Below, piece by piece: positions 8,159 through 14,639 of a stretch of DNA of 22,042 nt (the first letter of the stretch is position 1; each line of letters begins with the position of its first letter). Both the position numbers and the translations under genes were made by a program. Below the pieces are notes generated by a model. That model was not told the origin of the DNA. It saw only the letters and a list, made by a program, of their open reading frames with translations, and did not search any database. The DNA is taken from the NCBI GenBank assembly GCA_905212515.1, contig CAJMEU010000034.1, positions 1 to 22,042 of the forward strand. The letters are read 5' to 3'. The stretch is from an uncultured Oscillospiraceae bacterium. Its GTDB lineage: Bacteria; Bacillota; Clostridia; Oscillospirales; Ruminococcaceae.

Positions 8159-9493
8159 ATGAAGATGAAACGTTTGATCTGCGCCTTGTGCTGCATGGCG
8201 CTGTGCCTTTCTATGGCCTGCTGCAAAGCCCAGGAAACGCCCGCCGCCCCGGAAACTGTCAAGCTGACCATCAAAACCACGCCCATCAGCCTGGGCAATG
8301 TGCCGGGCGTGGGCGAGGCGGAGACCTATGACTTTTTTGTCGCCGCCAGCGAGAAATTCAAGGCCCAATACGACAAATACGAGGTGGAGTTTGCGATCAG
8401 CCGTTACAATTACTTGGACGAGCAGGCGCAGCTGGCTGATAAATACGGCACGGCCGAGGCCGCGGACATCTATTATTCCGGCTCCTGGAACACACCGTCT
8501 TACGCCGCGTCCGGCTGGCTGGCACCGCTGGACGACATCATCGACGACGCGCTTCGCGCCGACATCGACGAGACCATCTGGGCTCAGAACACCATCGGCG
8601 GCCGGGTGTACACCATGCCCTTCCATCAGCTGCAAAACACCCTGCTTGTCAACAAAACCATGATGGAGGACGCCGGCCTGGACGCCTATATCCCGGAAAA
8701 AGACACGGTGGCGCACTGGTCCACCGAGGAGTTCAACACCATATGCCGGGCCCTGAAGGATTCCATCCACACCGAGAACACCTTTGCCCTTATGATGTAC
8801 GCCGCCAACAACCAGGGCGACAGCCACATCATGTCGCTGCTGCGGGCGTACGGCGGAACGCTGTACGGCGAGGACGGCAATTTCAACGTCAACACGCCGG
8901 AGGGCATTCAGGCGCTTTCCTGGATCAAGCAGCTGGACGAAGAGGGCATCACGCCGAAAGGCGCTGAAAACATGGAACTGCTGGACTGCGTCAATCTGTT
9001 CTGCAACGGCCAGCTGGCGATCTGCGTGGGCAATCTGACCAACTTGTGGGACGCCCGGAACAAAGGCATAGACGTGTTCACCGCCAACTTCCCCAGCCTG
9101 GACGGCAAGGGCTACGCCACCAGCAGCGTAAACGGGTTCTGCGTGTTCGACAACGGGGACGCCGCCAAAGTGCAGGCGGCCAAGGATTTCATCCGCTTCA
9201 TCTATACCGACCAGGAGCTGATGAAATACACGGTGGGCACCCTGCCGGTGAACAATTCCGTCACCGAGGCGTATCAGGACGAAATTTGGATGCTGCGCGC
9301 CTATGGCGACAACGCGCCCAATCTGGTGGACAACATCCGCAGCAGCCTGAACTGGCAGGGCGTGCGCAACGTGTTCTATCCCAATATCCACGCGCTGCTG
9401 CAGGGCAGCATGTCCCCGGCCGAGGCCGCCGCGGCCATCGACCAGAGCTGCAACGCCGCCCTGGCACAAGGCCGCGCCGACGCCTCCATTTGA
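8159..9493 (+). CDS. Extracellular solute-binding lipoprotein (SBP_bac_1-like), no adjacent permease
   Basis: The 444-residue product starts with a lipoprotein signal (MKMKRLICALCCMALCLSMACC). Cleavage before Cys21 or Cys22 is likely, although the lipobox LSMAC is not ideal. The mature part resembles sugar-binding proteins of ABC importers: an N-lobe beginning VKLTIKTTP, the stretch ADIYYSGSW, then GRVYTMPF and TLLVNKTMMEDAGL, and the later segments GQLAICVGNLTNLWD and INGF-type VNGFCVF. This family captures oligosaccharides or similar solutes outside the membrane. The ribosome binding site GTGAGGAACGG precedes the ATG. No ABC permease or ATPase gene is present on either side. The position after a hybrid kinase and c-di-GMP enzymes suggests a sensing role, as in kinases that read binding proteins. 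The ligand cannot be told from sequence. Confidence 0.9.
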   Translation: MKMKRLICALCCMALCLSMACCKAQETPAAPETVKLTIKTTPISLGNVPGVGEAETYDFFVAASEKFKAQYDKYEVEFAISRYNYLDEQAQLADKYGTAEAADIYYSGSWNTPSYAASGWLAPLDDIIDDALRADIDETIWAQNTIGGRVYTMPFHQLQNTLLVNKTMMEDAGLDAYIPEKDTVAHWSTEEFNTICRALKDSIHTENTFALMMYAANNQGDSHIMSLLRAYGGTLYGEDGNFNVNTPEGIQALSWIKQLDEEGITPKGAENMELLDCVNLFCNGQLAICVGNLTNLWDARNKGIDVFTANFPSLDGKGYATSSVNGFCVFDNGDAAKVQAAKDFIRFIYTDQELMKYTVGTLPVNNSVTEAYQDEIWMLRAYGDNAPNLVDNIRSSLNWQGVRNVFYPNIHALLQGSMSPAEAAAAIDQSCNAALAQGRADASI

Positions 9494-9518
9494 TAGAATC
9501 CCGGGACTGTTGTATAAT
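9490..9518 (+). promoter_or_regulatory. Near-consensus promoter of the double-GntR regulator gene
   Basis: TTGATA (9490-9495), a spacer of exactly 17 nt and TATAAT (9513-9518). The -35 overlaps the stop codon of the solute-binding protein gene, so the regulator has its own promoter within the cluster. Confidence 0.8.
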
Positions 9519-9519
9519 G

Positions 9520-9541
9520 GGTAGCACAGGCAGGTGTTACC
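9520..9541. promoter_or_regulatory. Candidate operator over the start site and ribosome binding site
   Basis: GGTAGCA (9520-9526) and TGTTACC (9535-9541) form a 7-bp inverted repeat with one mismatch and an 8-nt centre. It covers the predicted transcription start and ends at the ATG, a suitable place for autorepression by the GntR-type product. No second copy was found, so this is a candidate only. Confidence 0.4.
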
Positions 9542-11017
9542 ATGAAACGCGACATGCTACAATACGAAAAGATCTATCAGATCCTTAAAAACAAAATAGA
9601 ATGCGGCCTGCTGCCCGGCGGGGCCCGGCTGCCTTCCCGCGCCAACCTGTGCAAAGAGTTCGCCACCTCGGAAAAGACCGTGCGCCGCGCGCTGAAGCTG
9701 CTGGAAGAGGACGGCCTGGTGGAAACGACGCAGCGCAAGCGGCCCACCGTGGCCCACGGCGCCGTGGCCGGGCATAAAAATGTGCTGGAAACCTTACAGC
9801 GGGCCGATGCCTGCGCGGTGGACGATATCCTGAAAACGGGTATCCTGCTTTGCTATCCGCTCAACGGCCACGGCATGGCCCTGTGCACCGGGGACGAATG
9901 GGCGGTGCCCGAATCCATCGTCGGGCAAATGGACCCCGACAAACCCACAGAGTTCTGGCGGCTGTCCAACCGGCTGTGGCGCTATTTCATCTCCCGCAAC
10001 GGCAACGAGCTGGCCCTGCGCGCCGTGGACGGTTTGGGCTTCACCAACCTGGACCCGCTTGCCGGCACACGGGAGATGCGCCGGAACTACCAGGACAATC
10101 TGCGCCAGCTGCTGCGCACGGTGAAGTCGGGCGGCGACCCGGAGGGGGTGCGCTTCGACGACCTGTTCGTGCTGTACGGTTTTCTTTCCGCGCCTGAGGA
10201 AAACCCCACCATCTGCCGCCTCCCCGCCGGATGCCCGCTGGCGCTGGGGCCGCAGGGGCTGGAGCGTTCCCTGCGCCAATCACAGGAGCGGTATTCCACG
10301 GTTTATCTGGACCTTCTCGGCCTCATCGCGGTGGGCCGCTACCGGCCCGGAGACCGTCTGCCCTCCCACGAAGAGCTGCGCAGGATCTACAATGTCAGCA
10401 TCGATACCACCACAAGGGCCATCCGTATCCTGCGGGGCTGGGGCGTGGTGACGGGCACGCGGGGCAAGGGGATCTTCGTAGCCATGGGCCCGGCGGAGCT
10501 TGCGCGCATCCCTCTGGACCCCACTTTGATCGCCGTCCACGTCCGGCGCTTCCTGGACAGCCTGGAGCTGCTTTCCCTGACCGTCGAAGGCATTGCCGAC
10601 CATGCGGCAAATCAGGTGCGGCCGGGCGAGGCGCGCGCTTTGTACGATAAGCTGGAGGAGCTGTGGACGGAAGCCTACCTCTACCGGCTCTCCCCCATCG
10701 TGCTGCTGGACTTCCTGACGGAGCACATCCGGTACGACGCGCTGCGCGCGATCTATAAGGTCCTCCGGGAGAATTACCACATCGGGCGCAGCATCCCCAA
10801 ATTGGTCAACCGGAAGAAAACCCCGGTCAGCGCCGCGCTGCACCGGCAGTGCCTGGACGCGGCCGGCCTGTTGGAACAGGGCGAGACCAGGGCCTTTGCC
10901 CGCAAGGCCGCCGAGATGTTTCAAACCACCCACCGGCTTGTGATCGACGAATGCAAACGGCTGGGGTATTGGGACGCTGCGATGAGGGTGTACGACGGGG
11001 CCCTGTTGTGGAAGTAG
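9542..11017 (+). CDS. Transcriptional regulator with two GntR-type winged-helix domains
   Basis: The 491-residue product has a first GntR DNA-binding domain at ~5-72 (YEKIYQILKNKIECGLLPGG, then LPSRANLCKEFATSEKTVRR). A second, clearly related one lies at ~248-318 (YLDLLGLIAVGRYRPGDRLP, then EELRRIYNVSIDTTTRAIRI and GTRGKGIFVA). Both keep the recognition helix pattern and the wing. The segment between them (~75-245) and the helical C-terminus (~325-491) match no effector domain I can name; the C-terminus is faintly FCD-like. A single chain with two such domains could bind a two-half-site operator as a monomer, or four as a dimer. It has its own promoter and a strong terminator. Its neighbours suggest it controls the sensory cassette. 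The start ATG 9542 follows AGGTG; ATG 9554 is an alternative. Confidence 0.88.
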   Translation: MKRDMLQYEKIYQILKNKIECGLLPGGARLPSRANLCKEFATSEKTVRRALKLLEEDGLVETTQRKRPTVAHGAVAGHKNVLETLQRADACAVDDILKTGILLCYPLNGHGMALCTGDEWAVPESIVGQMDPDKPTEFWRLSNRLWRYFISRNGNELALRAVDGLGFTNLDPLAGTREMRRNYQDNLRQLLRTVKSGGDPEGVRFDDLFVLYGFLSAPEENPTICRLPAGCPLALGPQGLERSLRQSQERYSTVYLDLLGLIAVGRYRPGDRLPSHEELRRIYNVSIDTTTRAIRILRGWGVVTGTRGKGIFVAMGPAELARIPLDPTLIAVHVRRFLDSLELLSLTVEGIADHAANQVRPGEARALYDKLEELWTEAYLYRLSPIVLLDFLTEHIRYDALRAIYKVLRENYHIGRSIPKLVNRKKTPVSAALHRQCLDAAGLLEQGETRAFARKAAEMFQTTHRLVIDECKRLGYWDAAMRVYDGALLWK

Positions 11018-11030
11018 GAAGGCAAAACAA

Positions 11031-11070
11031 AAGCACCGGCCTTACGTCAACCGAAGGCCGGTGCTTTTTT
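11031..11070 (+). terminator. Intrinsic terminator after the double-GntR gene
   Basis: A perfect 13-bp stem, AAGCACCGGCCTT (11031-11043) with AAGGCCGGTGCTT (11054-11066), a 10-nt loop and a run of T to 11070. The T-run then opens a second perfect inverted repeat, TTTTTTATTGC (11065-11075) / GCAATAAAAAA (11079-11089), which joins the terminator to the adjacent repeat element. Confidence 0.92.
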
Positions 11071-11153
11071 ATTGCTCCGCAATAAAAAACTTATCCCTAT
11101 GGCCGTGGGCCAGGGATGGCCACATGGCCAAAAACAGCCTTACGGCTATTTTT
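11071..11153 (-). repeat. Structured dispersed repeat, copy 1
   Basis: Read on the minus strand this ~83-bp element matches the plus strand at 19633-19717. The longest shared blocks are GGCCCACGGCCAT and GATAAGTTTTTTATTGCGG. It folds as two hairpins: AAAAATAGCC-GTAA-GGCTGTTTTT, and TCCCTGGCC-CAC-GGCC(AT)AGGGA (11094-11116). It begins 15 nt after the stop of the purine nucleoside phosphorylase gene. Both copies sit directly after a gene end and in the same orientation relative to that gene. Confidence 0.8.
11130..11153 (-). terminator. Terminator-like hairpin of the galK-to-PNP operon
   Basis: On the minus strand AAAAATAGCC and GGCTGTTTTT pair over 10 bp (one U-G) around a GTAA loop of the GNRA kind, with the U-run at the end of the stem. 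The pairing is better in minus-strand RNA than in plus-strand RNA, fitting a terminator for the leftward operon. It is the first part of repeat copy 1. Confidence 0.6.
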
Positions 11154-11168
11154 ATATTGTTTAAAACC

Positions 11169-11981
11169 TCAGCGAAGCTGTTCCATCAGCGCGTGCATCA
11201 GGCGGCGCAGGGCCGGCCCTTTCTGCGCGGCGATGGCGTTCACCTCTTCCCCGCTCAGCGGCTGCATCAGCACGCCCGCGGCCATGTTGGTAATCATGGA
11301 AAAGCCCACCACCGGCAGGCCGCAGTGTGCGGCCGCAATGACTTCCAGCACCGTGGACATGCCCACCGCGTCGGCGCCCCAAATACGGAACGCACGGATC
11401 TCCGCCGGCGTCTCGAACTGGGGGCCGTTCACACCCAGATACACGCCCCGGCGCAAATCGACGCCGCAGCACCGCGCCGCATCCAGCGCCTTGGCGCGCA
11501 GGCCGGGCGCATAGGCAAAAGACATGTCGTTGAAGCGCGGGCCCATAGCGTCGTCGTTGGGGCCGGTCAGCGGGCTGAGGCCGGTCAGATTGATCTGATC
11601 CTCGATCAGCATGATGTCGCCCACCGCAAAGCCGGTGTTGATGCCGCCCGCCGCATTGGTCACCACCAGGCATTCGATGCCCAGGGCTTTCAGCGTGCGG
11701 ATGGGAAAGGCGATGGTCGTCGGGCTGTGTCCCTCATAGCCGTGCACCCGCCCCTGCATACAGATGACGGGCACGCCCTCCAGCGTGCCGCACACGAAGC
11801 GCCCCACATGCCCGGGCGCGGTGGCGCAGGGCATGCCGGGCACGTCGGCGTAATCGATGAAAACAGGCCCCTCGATCTCCTCGGCCAGCGGCGCCAGGCC
11901 GGAGCCCAAAATCAGGCCCACCTTGGGGGAAAACGTCAGCCGGGCGGCAATGGCCGCGGCGGCTTGCTCATATTGGTTCAT
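11169..11981 (-). CDS. punA: Purine nucleoside phosphorylase (trimeric, inosine/guanosine type)
   Basis: The enzyme splits purine (deoxy)nucleosides with phosphate into base and (deoxy)ribose-1-phosphate for purine salvage in the cytoplasm. The 270-residue length fits the trimeric class. Visible motifs are LILGSGLAPLAEEIE near the N-terminus (phosphate loop), GRVHGYEGHSP with the conserved His, TNAAGGIN, and GPQFETPAEIRAF with the purine-binding Glu. VGMSTVLEV and FSMITNMAAG follow, the Asn of the latter being the 6-oxopurine-specific residue. The ATG at 11981 is chosen because AAGGAG lies 9 nt upstream; an in-frame GTG 6 nt earlier is too close to it. It is the last gene of a four-gene leftward operon, 21 nt after the ArsC-like gene, and ends at a hairpin within a repeat element. 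Confidence 0.95.
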   Translation of the reverse strand: MNQYEQAAAAIAARLTFSPKVGLILGSGLAPLAEEIEGPVFIDYADVPGMPCATAPGHVGRFVCGTLEGVPVICMQGRVHGYEGHSPTTIAFPIRTLKALGIECLVVTNAAGGINTGFAVGDIMLIEDQINLTGLSPLTGPNDDAMGPRFNDMSFAYAPGLRAKALDAARCCGVDLRRGVYLGVNGPQFETPAEIRAFRIWGADAVGMSTVLEVIAAAHCGLPVVGFSMITNMAAGVLMQPLSGEEVNAIAAQKGPALRRLMHALMEQLR

Positions 11982-12002
11982 AAACACAGACTCCTTTTCA
12001 AT

Positions 12003-12356
12003 TTACAGCAGCGCGGCCGACCATTCCGCCTCGCGGAAGCCCACCAGCACAAAATCCTCGGCCACCAGCAGGGGGCGCTTCACCAGCATGCCGTATTGGG
12101 CCAGCAGGGCGTACTGCTCTTCCTCGCCCATGGACGGCAGTTTCTCTTTCAGCTGCAGCCCTTTATACAGCAGCCCGCTCACGTTGAAGAAGCGCCGCAG
12201 GGGCAGGCCGCTCTTTTGGTGCCAGGCGCGCAGCTCCTCCACGCCCGGGTTTTCCTCTTTGATGTCCCGCAATGCGCAGGACACGCCGTGTTCGTCCAGC
12301 CAGGCCTTCGCGCGCTGGCAAGTCGTGCATTTGGGGTACCACAGCAGCAACATCAT
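12003..12356 (-). CDS. ArsC/Spx-family thioredoxin-fold protein
   Basis: The 117-residue protein matches the ArsC/Spx/YffB family in length and pattern: WYPKCTTCQRAKAWLDEHGV at the N-terminus with a CxxC redox pair (Cys10, Cys13), RDIKEENP after the second strand, and VKRPLLV containing the Arg-cisPro element. Family members are either thiol-dependent arsenate reductases or RNA-polymerase-binding stress regulators such as Spx and MgsR. The CxxC pair is shared with Spx, but neither role can be assigned here. No other arsenic gene is nearby. AAGGAG precedes a double ATG (12356 and 12353); either could be used. It lies 15 nt after the acyltransferase gene and 21 nt before the phosphorylase gene. 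Confidence 0.9.
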   Translation of the reverse strand: MMLLLWYPKCTTCQRAKAWLDEHGVSCALRDIKEENPGVEELRAWHQKSGLPLRRFFNVSGLLYKGLQLKEKLPSMGEEEQYALLAQYGMLVKRPLLVAEDFVLVGFREAEWSAALL

Positions 12357-12371
12357 ATTCGCTCCTTATCC

Positions 12372-13139
12372 TTAAAATATCCGGGCCAAAGCCCATACGG
12401 CCGCCAGCAGCAAGGGCTGGTGCACCATGTAAACAGCCAGGCTGTGCCGGCCCAGCCAGCCAAAGACGGGCAAGGGCCCCATGTCCGCCAGCCGGCCGCC
12501 CCAGCGGGCCGACAGCGCGCGCCACAGGTACATCCCCGTCCAGAGCAGGAACAGCCAGGGCAGCAGGGGGAAATAATCGGCCGAGTAAAAGCCCGGGCCC
12601 ATCAGCCCCAAGGGGAAGGTCCATCGCTGGCTGTACCATGCGGCGGGCAGGCGCCACAACAGAACATCGCCCAGGCCCAGGCCGCCGTAAGGCAGGGATT
12701 TCGTCAGCAAAAACAGCAAAAAGCTGCCCGCCGCGCCCACTGCCGCGGGCACCCGCAGCAGCCATTTGCGCAGGGGCGCCGTCAGCAGCATGGCCAGCCC
12801 CAAAAAGTGCAGGATGCCGAACAAAATTTGCTCGCTGGGCATCGCCAGCACGGTCACGGCCGTCAGCACCATGCCGCAGCCAAACACCGCCAGGCCCCGC
12901 TTATAGGGCCGCCGCCCCAGCGGGAACACGGCGCCGGCCACCAGGATGAACGTCCAGCAGATGAACTGCTGCCAGCCATAGGCATTGCCCGTGCCGGTGA
13001 ACCAGGCCGCCGGGCGGCCGAAGATGTACACCCAGTCGTACACGCCGTGGAACACCACCATGTTCAGCACGGCAAAGCCGCGCAGGGTGTCCAGCACGGC
13101 GAACCGCCGCCGGGCAGGGTTTTGCGCGCTGCCGCTCAC
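12372..13139 (-). CDS. Membrane acyltransferase, HGSNAT/DUF1624 family
   Basis: The 255-residue product is almost wholly hydrophobic with about seven to eight membrane helices. The N-terminus RRRFAVLDTLRGFAVLNMVV followed by FHGVYDW is the signature of the heparan-alpha-glucosaminide N-acetyltransferase catalytic family (DUF1624), in which the conserved His near the first helix takes part in acetyl transfer. The C-terminal helix GRHSLAVYMVHQPLLL also matches this group. In bacteria the acceptor is unknown; a cell-envelope sugar is plausible. The start is GTG 13139, overlapping the TGA of galactokinase in a GTGA arrangement, so translation is probably coupled. A sugar kinase upstream gives weak support for a sugar acceptor. 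Confidence 0.88.
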   Translation of the reverse strand: MSGSAQNPARRRFAVLDTLRGFAVLNMVVFHGVYDWVYIFGRPAAWFTGTGNAYGWQQFICWTFILVAGAVFPLGRRPYKRGLAVFGCGMVLTAVTVLAMPSEQILFGILHFLGLAMLLTAPLRKWLLRVPAAVGAAGSFLLFLLTKSLPYGGLGLGDVLLWRLPAAWYSQRWTFPLGLMGPGFYSADYFPLLPWLFLLWTGMYLWRALSARWGGRLADMGPLPVFGWLGRHSLAVYMVHQPLLLAAVWALARIF

Positions 13140-14434
13140 AGGTCCGCCGTCACGGCAATGGCGCCGTAATTGCGCACGTTCAGCACATAGCAGGCCCCCT
13201 GGCCGAACACGCGCTCCATCATGGCGCGGTATTCGTCCAGCAGGTCGCGGGGTACGAAGGCCTGGATGGTGCCGGCAAAGCCGCCGCCCTGCAGGCGCCA
13301 GGCCCCGCGGCCCTGCAGCACCTTCTGGCTCAGCACCAGGCCCAGGGGCACCCCCTGCTGCTGCGGGTGCCGGATGCTGTACGCATTCTGGTTGTACTCA
13401 AAGGAGGAGTGGCCGCCGTCGATGATCAGGCGCAGGAAATCCCCGAACCGGTCCTCGGCCACGGCCCTGTACAGCGCCGCGGCGCGGGTGCAGTCGCCGA
13501 AGAAATGCAGCGCGCGCACCACGGCGCGGTCGCCCAATTTTTCCCGCAGGGGGCCCACGTTGGTCAGCACGTCCTCCTCCCGCACCTCGCGCAGCACTTT
13601 CTTGCCAAAGTAGGCCGCCACGCCCTCCATCTCGCTGCGGATGGCCGCGTAATCCTCCGTCAGGTCCGCGTGGCTGCCCTTGGTGTCGGTGATACACAGG
13701 CAGTAGCCGTGCTTGGCGATGTCAAACGTTACCTTGTCCACCACCGGGGCTTTCGGATCCTTGAAGTCAATGGTGACGGCGCTGCCCACGGCGCAGGCCG
13801 TCTGGTCCATCAGGCCGCAGGGCTTGCCGAAGAACTCGTTTTCCGCGTATTGGCCGATCTTGGCGTTGTCCACGGCTGAAAAGCGGCCGCCGTTGAACTC
13901 GCCGTTGAAGATCTCCCCGATCACCACTTCGAACGCCGCCGAACTGGACAGGCCCGACCCGCGCAGCACGTTGGAGGTGGTGTACGCGTCAAAGCCGCCC
14001 ACCTGGCCCCCCTCGCGGCAGATCCCCGCCGCGATGCCGCGGATCAGCGCGGCCGAGCGGCCCGTCTCCCGCTCCACCGGCGTCAGGCAGGAGAGGTCCA
14101 CCACGTCCATTTTGTCAAACCCCTGGGACTTTACACGCACCACGCCGCCTTCGCTTTTGGCCACCACGGCGATGATGTCCAGGTTCACGGCCGCGGCCAT
14201 CACCACGCCGTTGTTATGGTCGGTGTGATTGCCGCCGATCTCCGTGCGGCCGGGGGCGGAGTAAAGGCGCACCTCCCGCTCGGCGCCGAACAGGTCGCCG
14301 AAGGCCCGCGCCGCTGCCGCATAACGCTGCCGCTGGGCTTCTACCTCGCTGTCGGTGTCCGCGTACAGTTTGCGGAACGTCTCGTCGTACACGCCCGCCT
14401 GCAGCTGACCGATCAGTTCTTTCACACATGCCAT
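13136..14434 (-). CDS. galK: Galactokinase (GHMP kinase)
   Basis: It phosphorylates alpha-D-galactose at C1 with ATP, the entry step of the Leloir pathway. The 432-residue protein carries the galactokinase signature as GRTEIGGNHTDHNNG, a clostridial variant of GRVNLIGEHTDYNGG. The GHMP ATP-binding loop is VLRGSGLSSSAAFE, the DQTACAVG segment holds the catalytic Asp, and the C-terminal GHMP domain has LQGGGFAGTIQAFV. The ATG at 14434 is chosen because AAGGAGG (complement of 14443-14449) lies 8 nt upstream; the open frame extends further 5' but through the promoter. It heads the leftward operon and is divergent from an AraC-type regulator that probably controls it. No galT or galE is in the window, and at 432 residues it is longer than the E. 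coli enzyme. Confidence 0.95.
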   Translation of the reverse strand: MACVKELIGQLQAGVYDETFRKLYADTDSEVEAQRQRYAAAARAFGDLFGAEREVRLYSAPGRTEIGGNHTDHNNGVVMAAAVNLDIIAVVAKSEGGVVRVKSQGFDKMDVVDLSCLTPVERETGRSAALIRGIAAGICREGGQVGGFDAYTTSNVLRGSGLSSSAAFEVVIGEIFNGEFNGGRFSAVDNAKIGQYAENEFFGKPCGLMDQTACAVGSAVTIDFKDPKAPVVDKVTFDIAKHGYCLCITDTKGSHADLTEDYAAIRSEMEGVAAYFGKKVLREVREEDVLTNVGPLREKLGDRAVVRALHFFGDCTRAAALYRAVAEDRFGDFLRLIIDGGHSSFEYNQNAYSIRHPQQQGVPLGLVLSQKVLQGRGAWRLQGGGFAGTIQAFVPRDLLDEYRAMMERVFGQGACYVLNVRNYGAIAVTADL

Positions 14435-14457
14435 TTTTGTGTCCTCCTTATTGCGTT

Positions 14458-14478
14458 GCCCGCCGCCCGCGGGCGGGC
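14458..14478. other. GC hairpin in the galactokinase leader
   Basis: On the minus strand GCCCGCC / GGCGGGC pair perfectly around a 7-nt loop, about 9 nt upstream of the Shine-Dalgarno sequence. On the plus strand the same hairpin is followed by TTTTT, so it has terminator shape for antisense transcription. In the leader it could affect translation or transcript stability. Confidence 0.5.
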
Positions 14479-14494
14479 TTTTTCCTTTTATTTC

Positions 14495-14522
14495 ATTATA
14501 GCAGAGAAAAGGATGAAGTAAA
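14495..14522 (-). promoter_or_regulatory. Promoter of the galactokinase operon
   Basis: Minus strand TTTACT (14522-14517), 16-nt spacer, TATAAT (14500-14495). The predicted leader is ~54 nt and contains the GC hairpin. The -35 abuts a 12-bp inverted repeat, a typical activator-binding position. Confidence 0.65.
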
Positions 14523-14548
14523 TCCATTTTTGTGCAAAAAATGGATTT
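14520..14548. promoter_or_regulatory. 12-bp perfect inverted repeat between divergent promoters
   Basis: AAATCCATTTTT (14520-14531) and AAAAATGGATTT (14537-14548) with a 5-nt GTGCA centre. It overlaps the -35 of the galactokinase promoter. It is probably a regulator binding site, most simply for the adjacent AraC-type protein. Confidence 0.6.
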
Positions 14549-14568
14549 TTGTTGATGGACTTTTGTTG
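14541..14568 (+). promoter_or_regulatory. Tandem 14-bp direct repeat, candidate AraC-type half-sites
   Basis: ATGGATTTTTGTTG (14541-14554) is followed at once by ATGGACTTTTGTTG (14555-14568), 13 of 14 positions identical. The first copy shares its left part with the inverted repeat. AraC-family proteins usually bind direct half-sites, and this pair lies over the -35 region of the regulator's own promoter. Confidence 0.6.
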
Positions 14569-14584
14569 ATTGATTTGATATAAT
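14556..14584 (+). promoter_or_regulatory. Promoter of the AraC-family gene
   Basis: TGGACT (14556-14561), 17-nt spacer, TATAAT (14579-14584). The -35 is weak and lies inside the second direct repeat, suggesting regulation by the bound protein. Confidence 0.55.
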
Positions 14585-14639
14585 AAACGCAGAAGTACAA
14601 CGCCGGGCCCAAAGCCCCCAGGCAAAGAGGTTTGAAACT

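Noticed and set aside
8018..9469. A 483-codon minus-strand open frame opposite the solute-binding protein
   Set aside because: Low-complexity shadow of a clear lipoprotein gene; no start signal and no recognisable motif.
12003..12356. Arsenic-resistance operon based on the ArsC-like gene
   Set aside because: No ArsR, ArsB/Acr3 or other arsenic gene is present, and the CxxC protein fits Spx-like regulators as well as reductases.
11061..13169. A 702-codon open frame on the plus strand across the purine nucleoside phosphorylase, ArsC-like and acyltransferase genes
   Set aside because: It is rich in Gln, His, Arg and Gly without any fold, runs through the repeat element, and opposes three recognised genes with good ribosome binding sites.
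14458..14483. Plus-strand intrinsic terminator upstream of the AraC-type gene
   Set aside because: The hairpin plus TTTTT has the right shape, but no plus-strand gene ends before it; it more likely acts in the galactokinase leader or stops antisense transcription.
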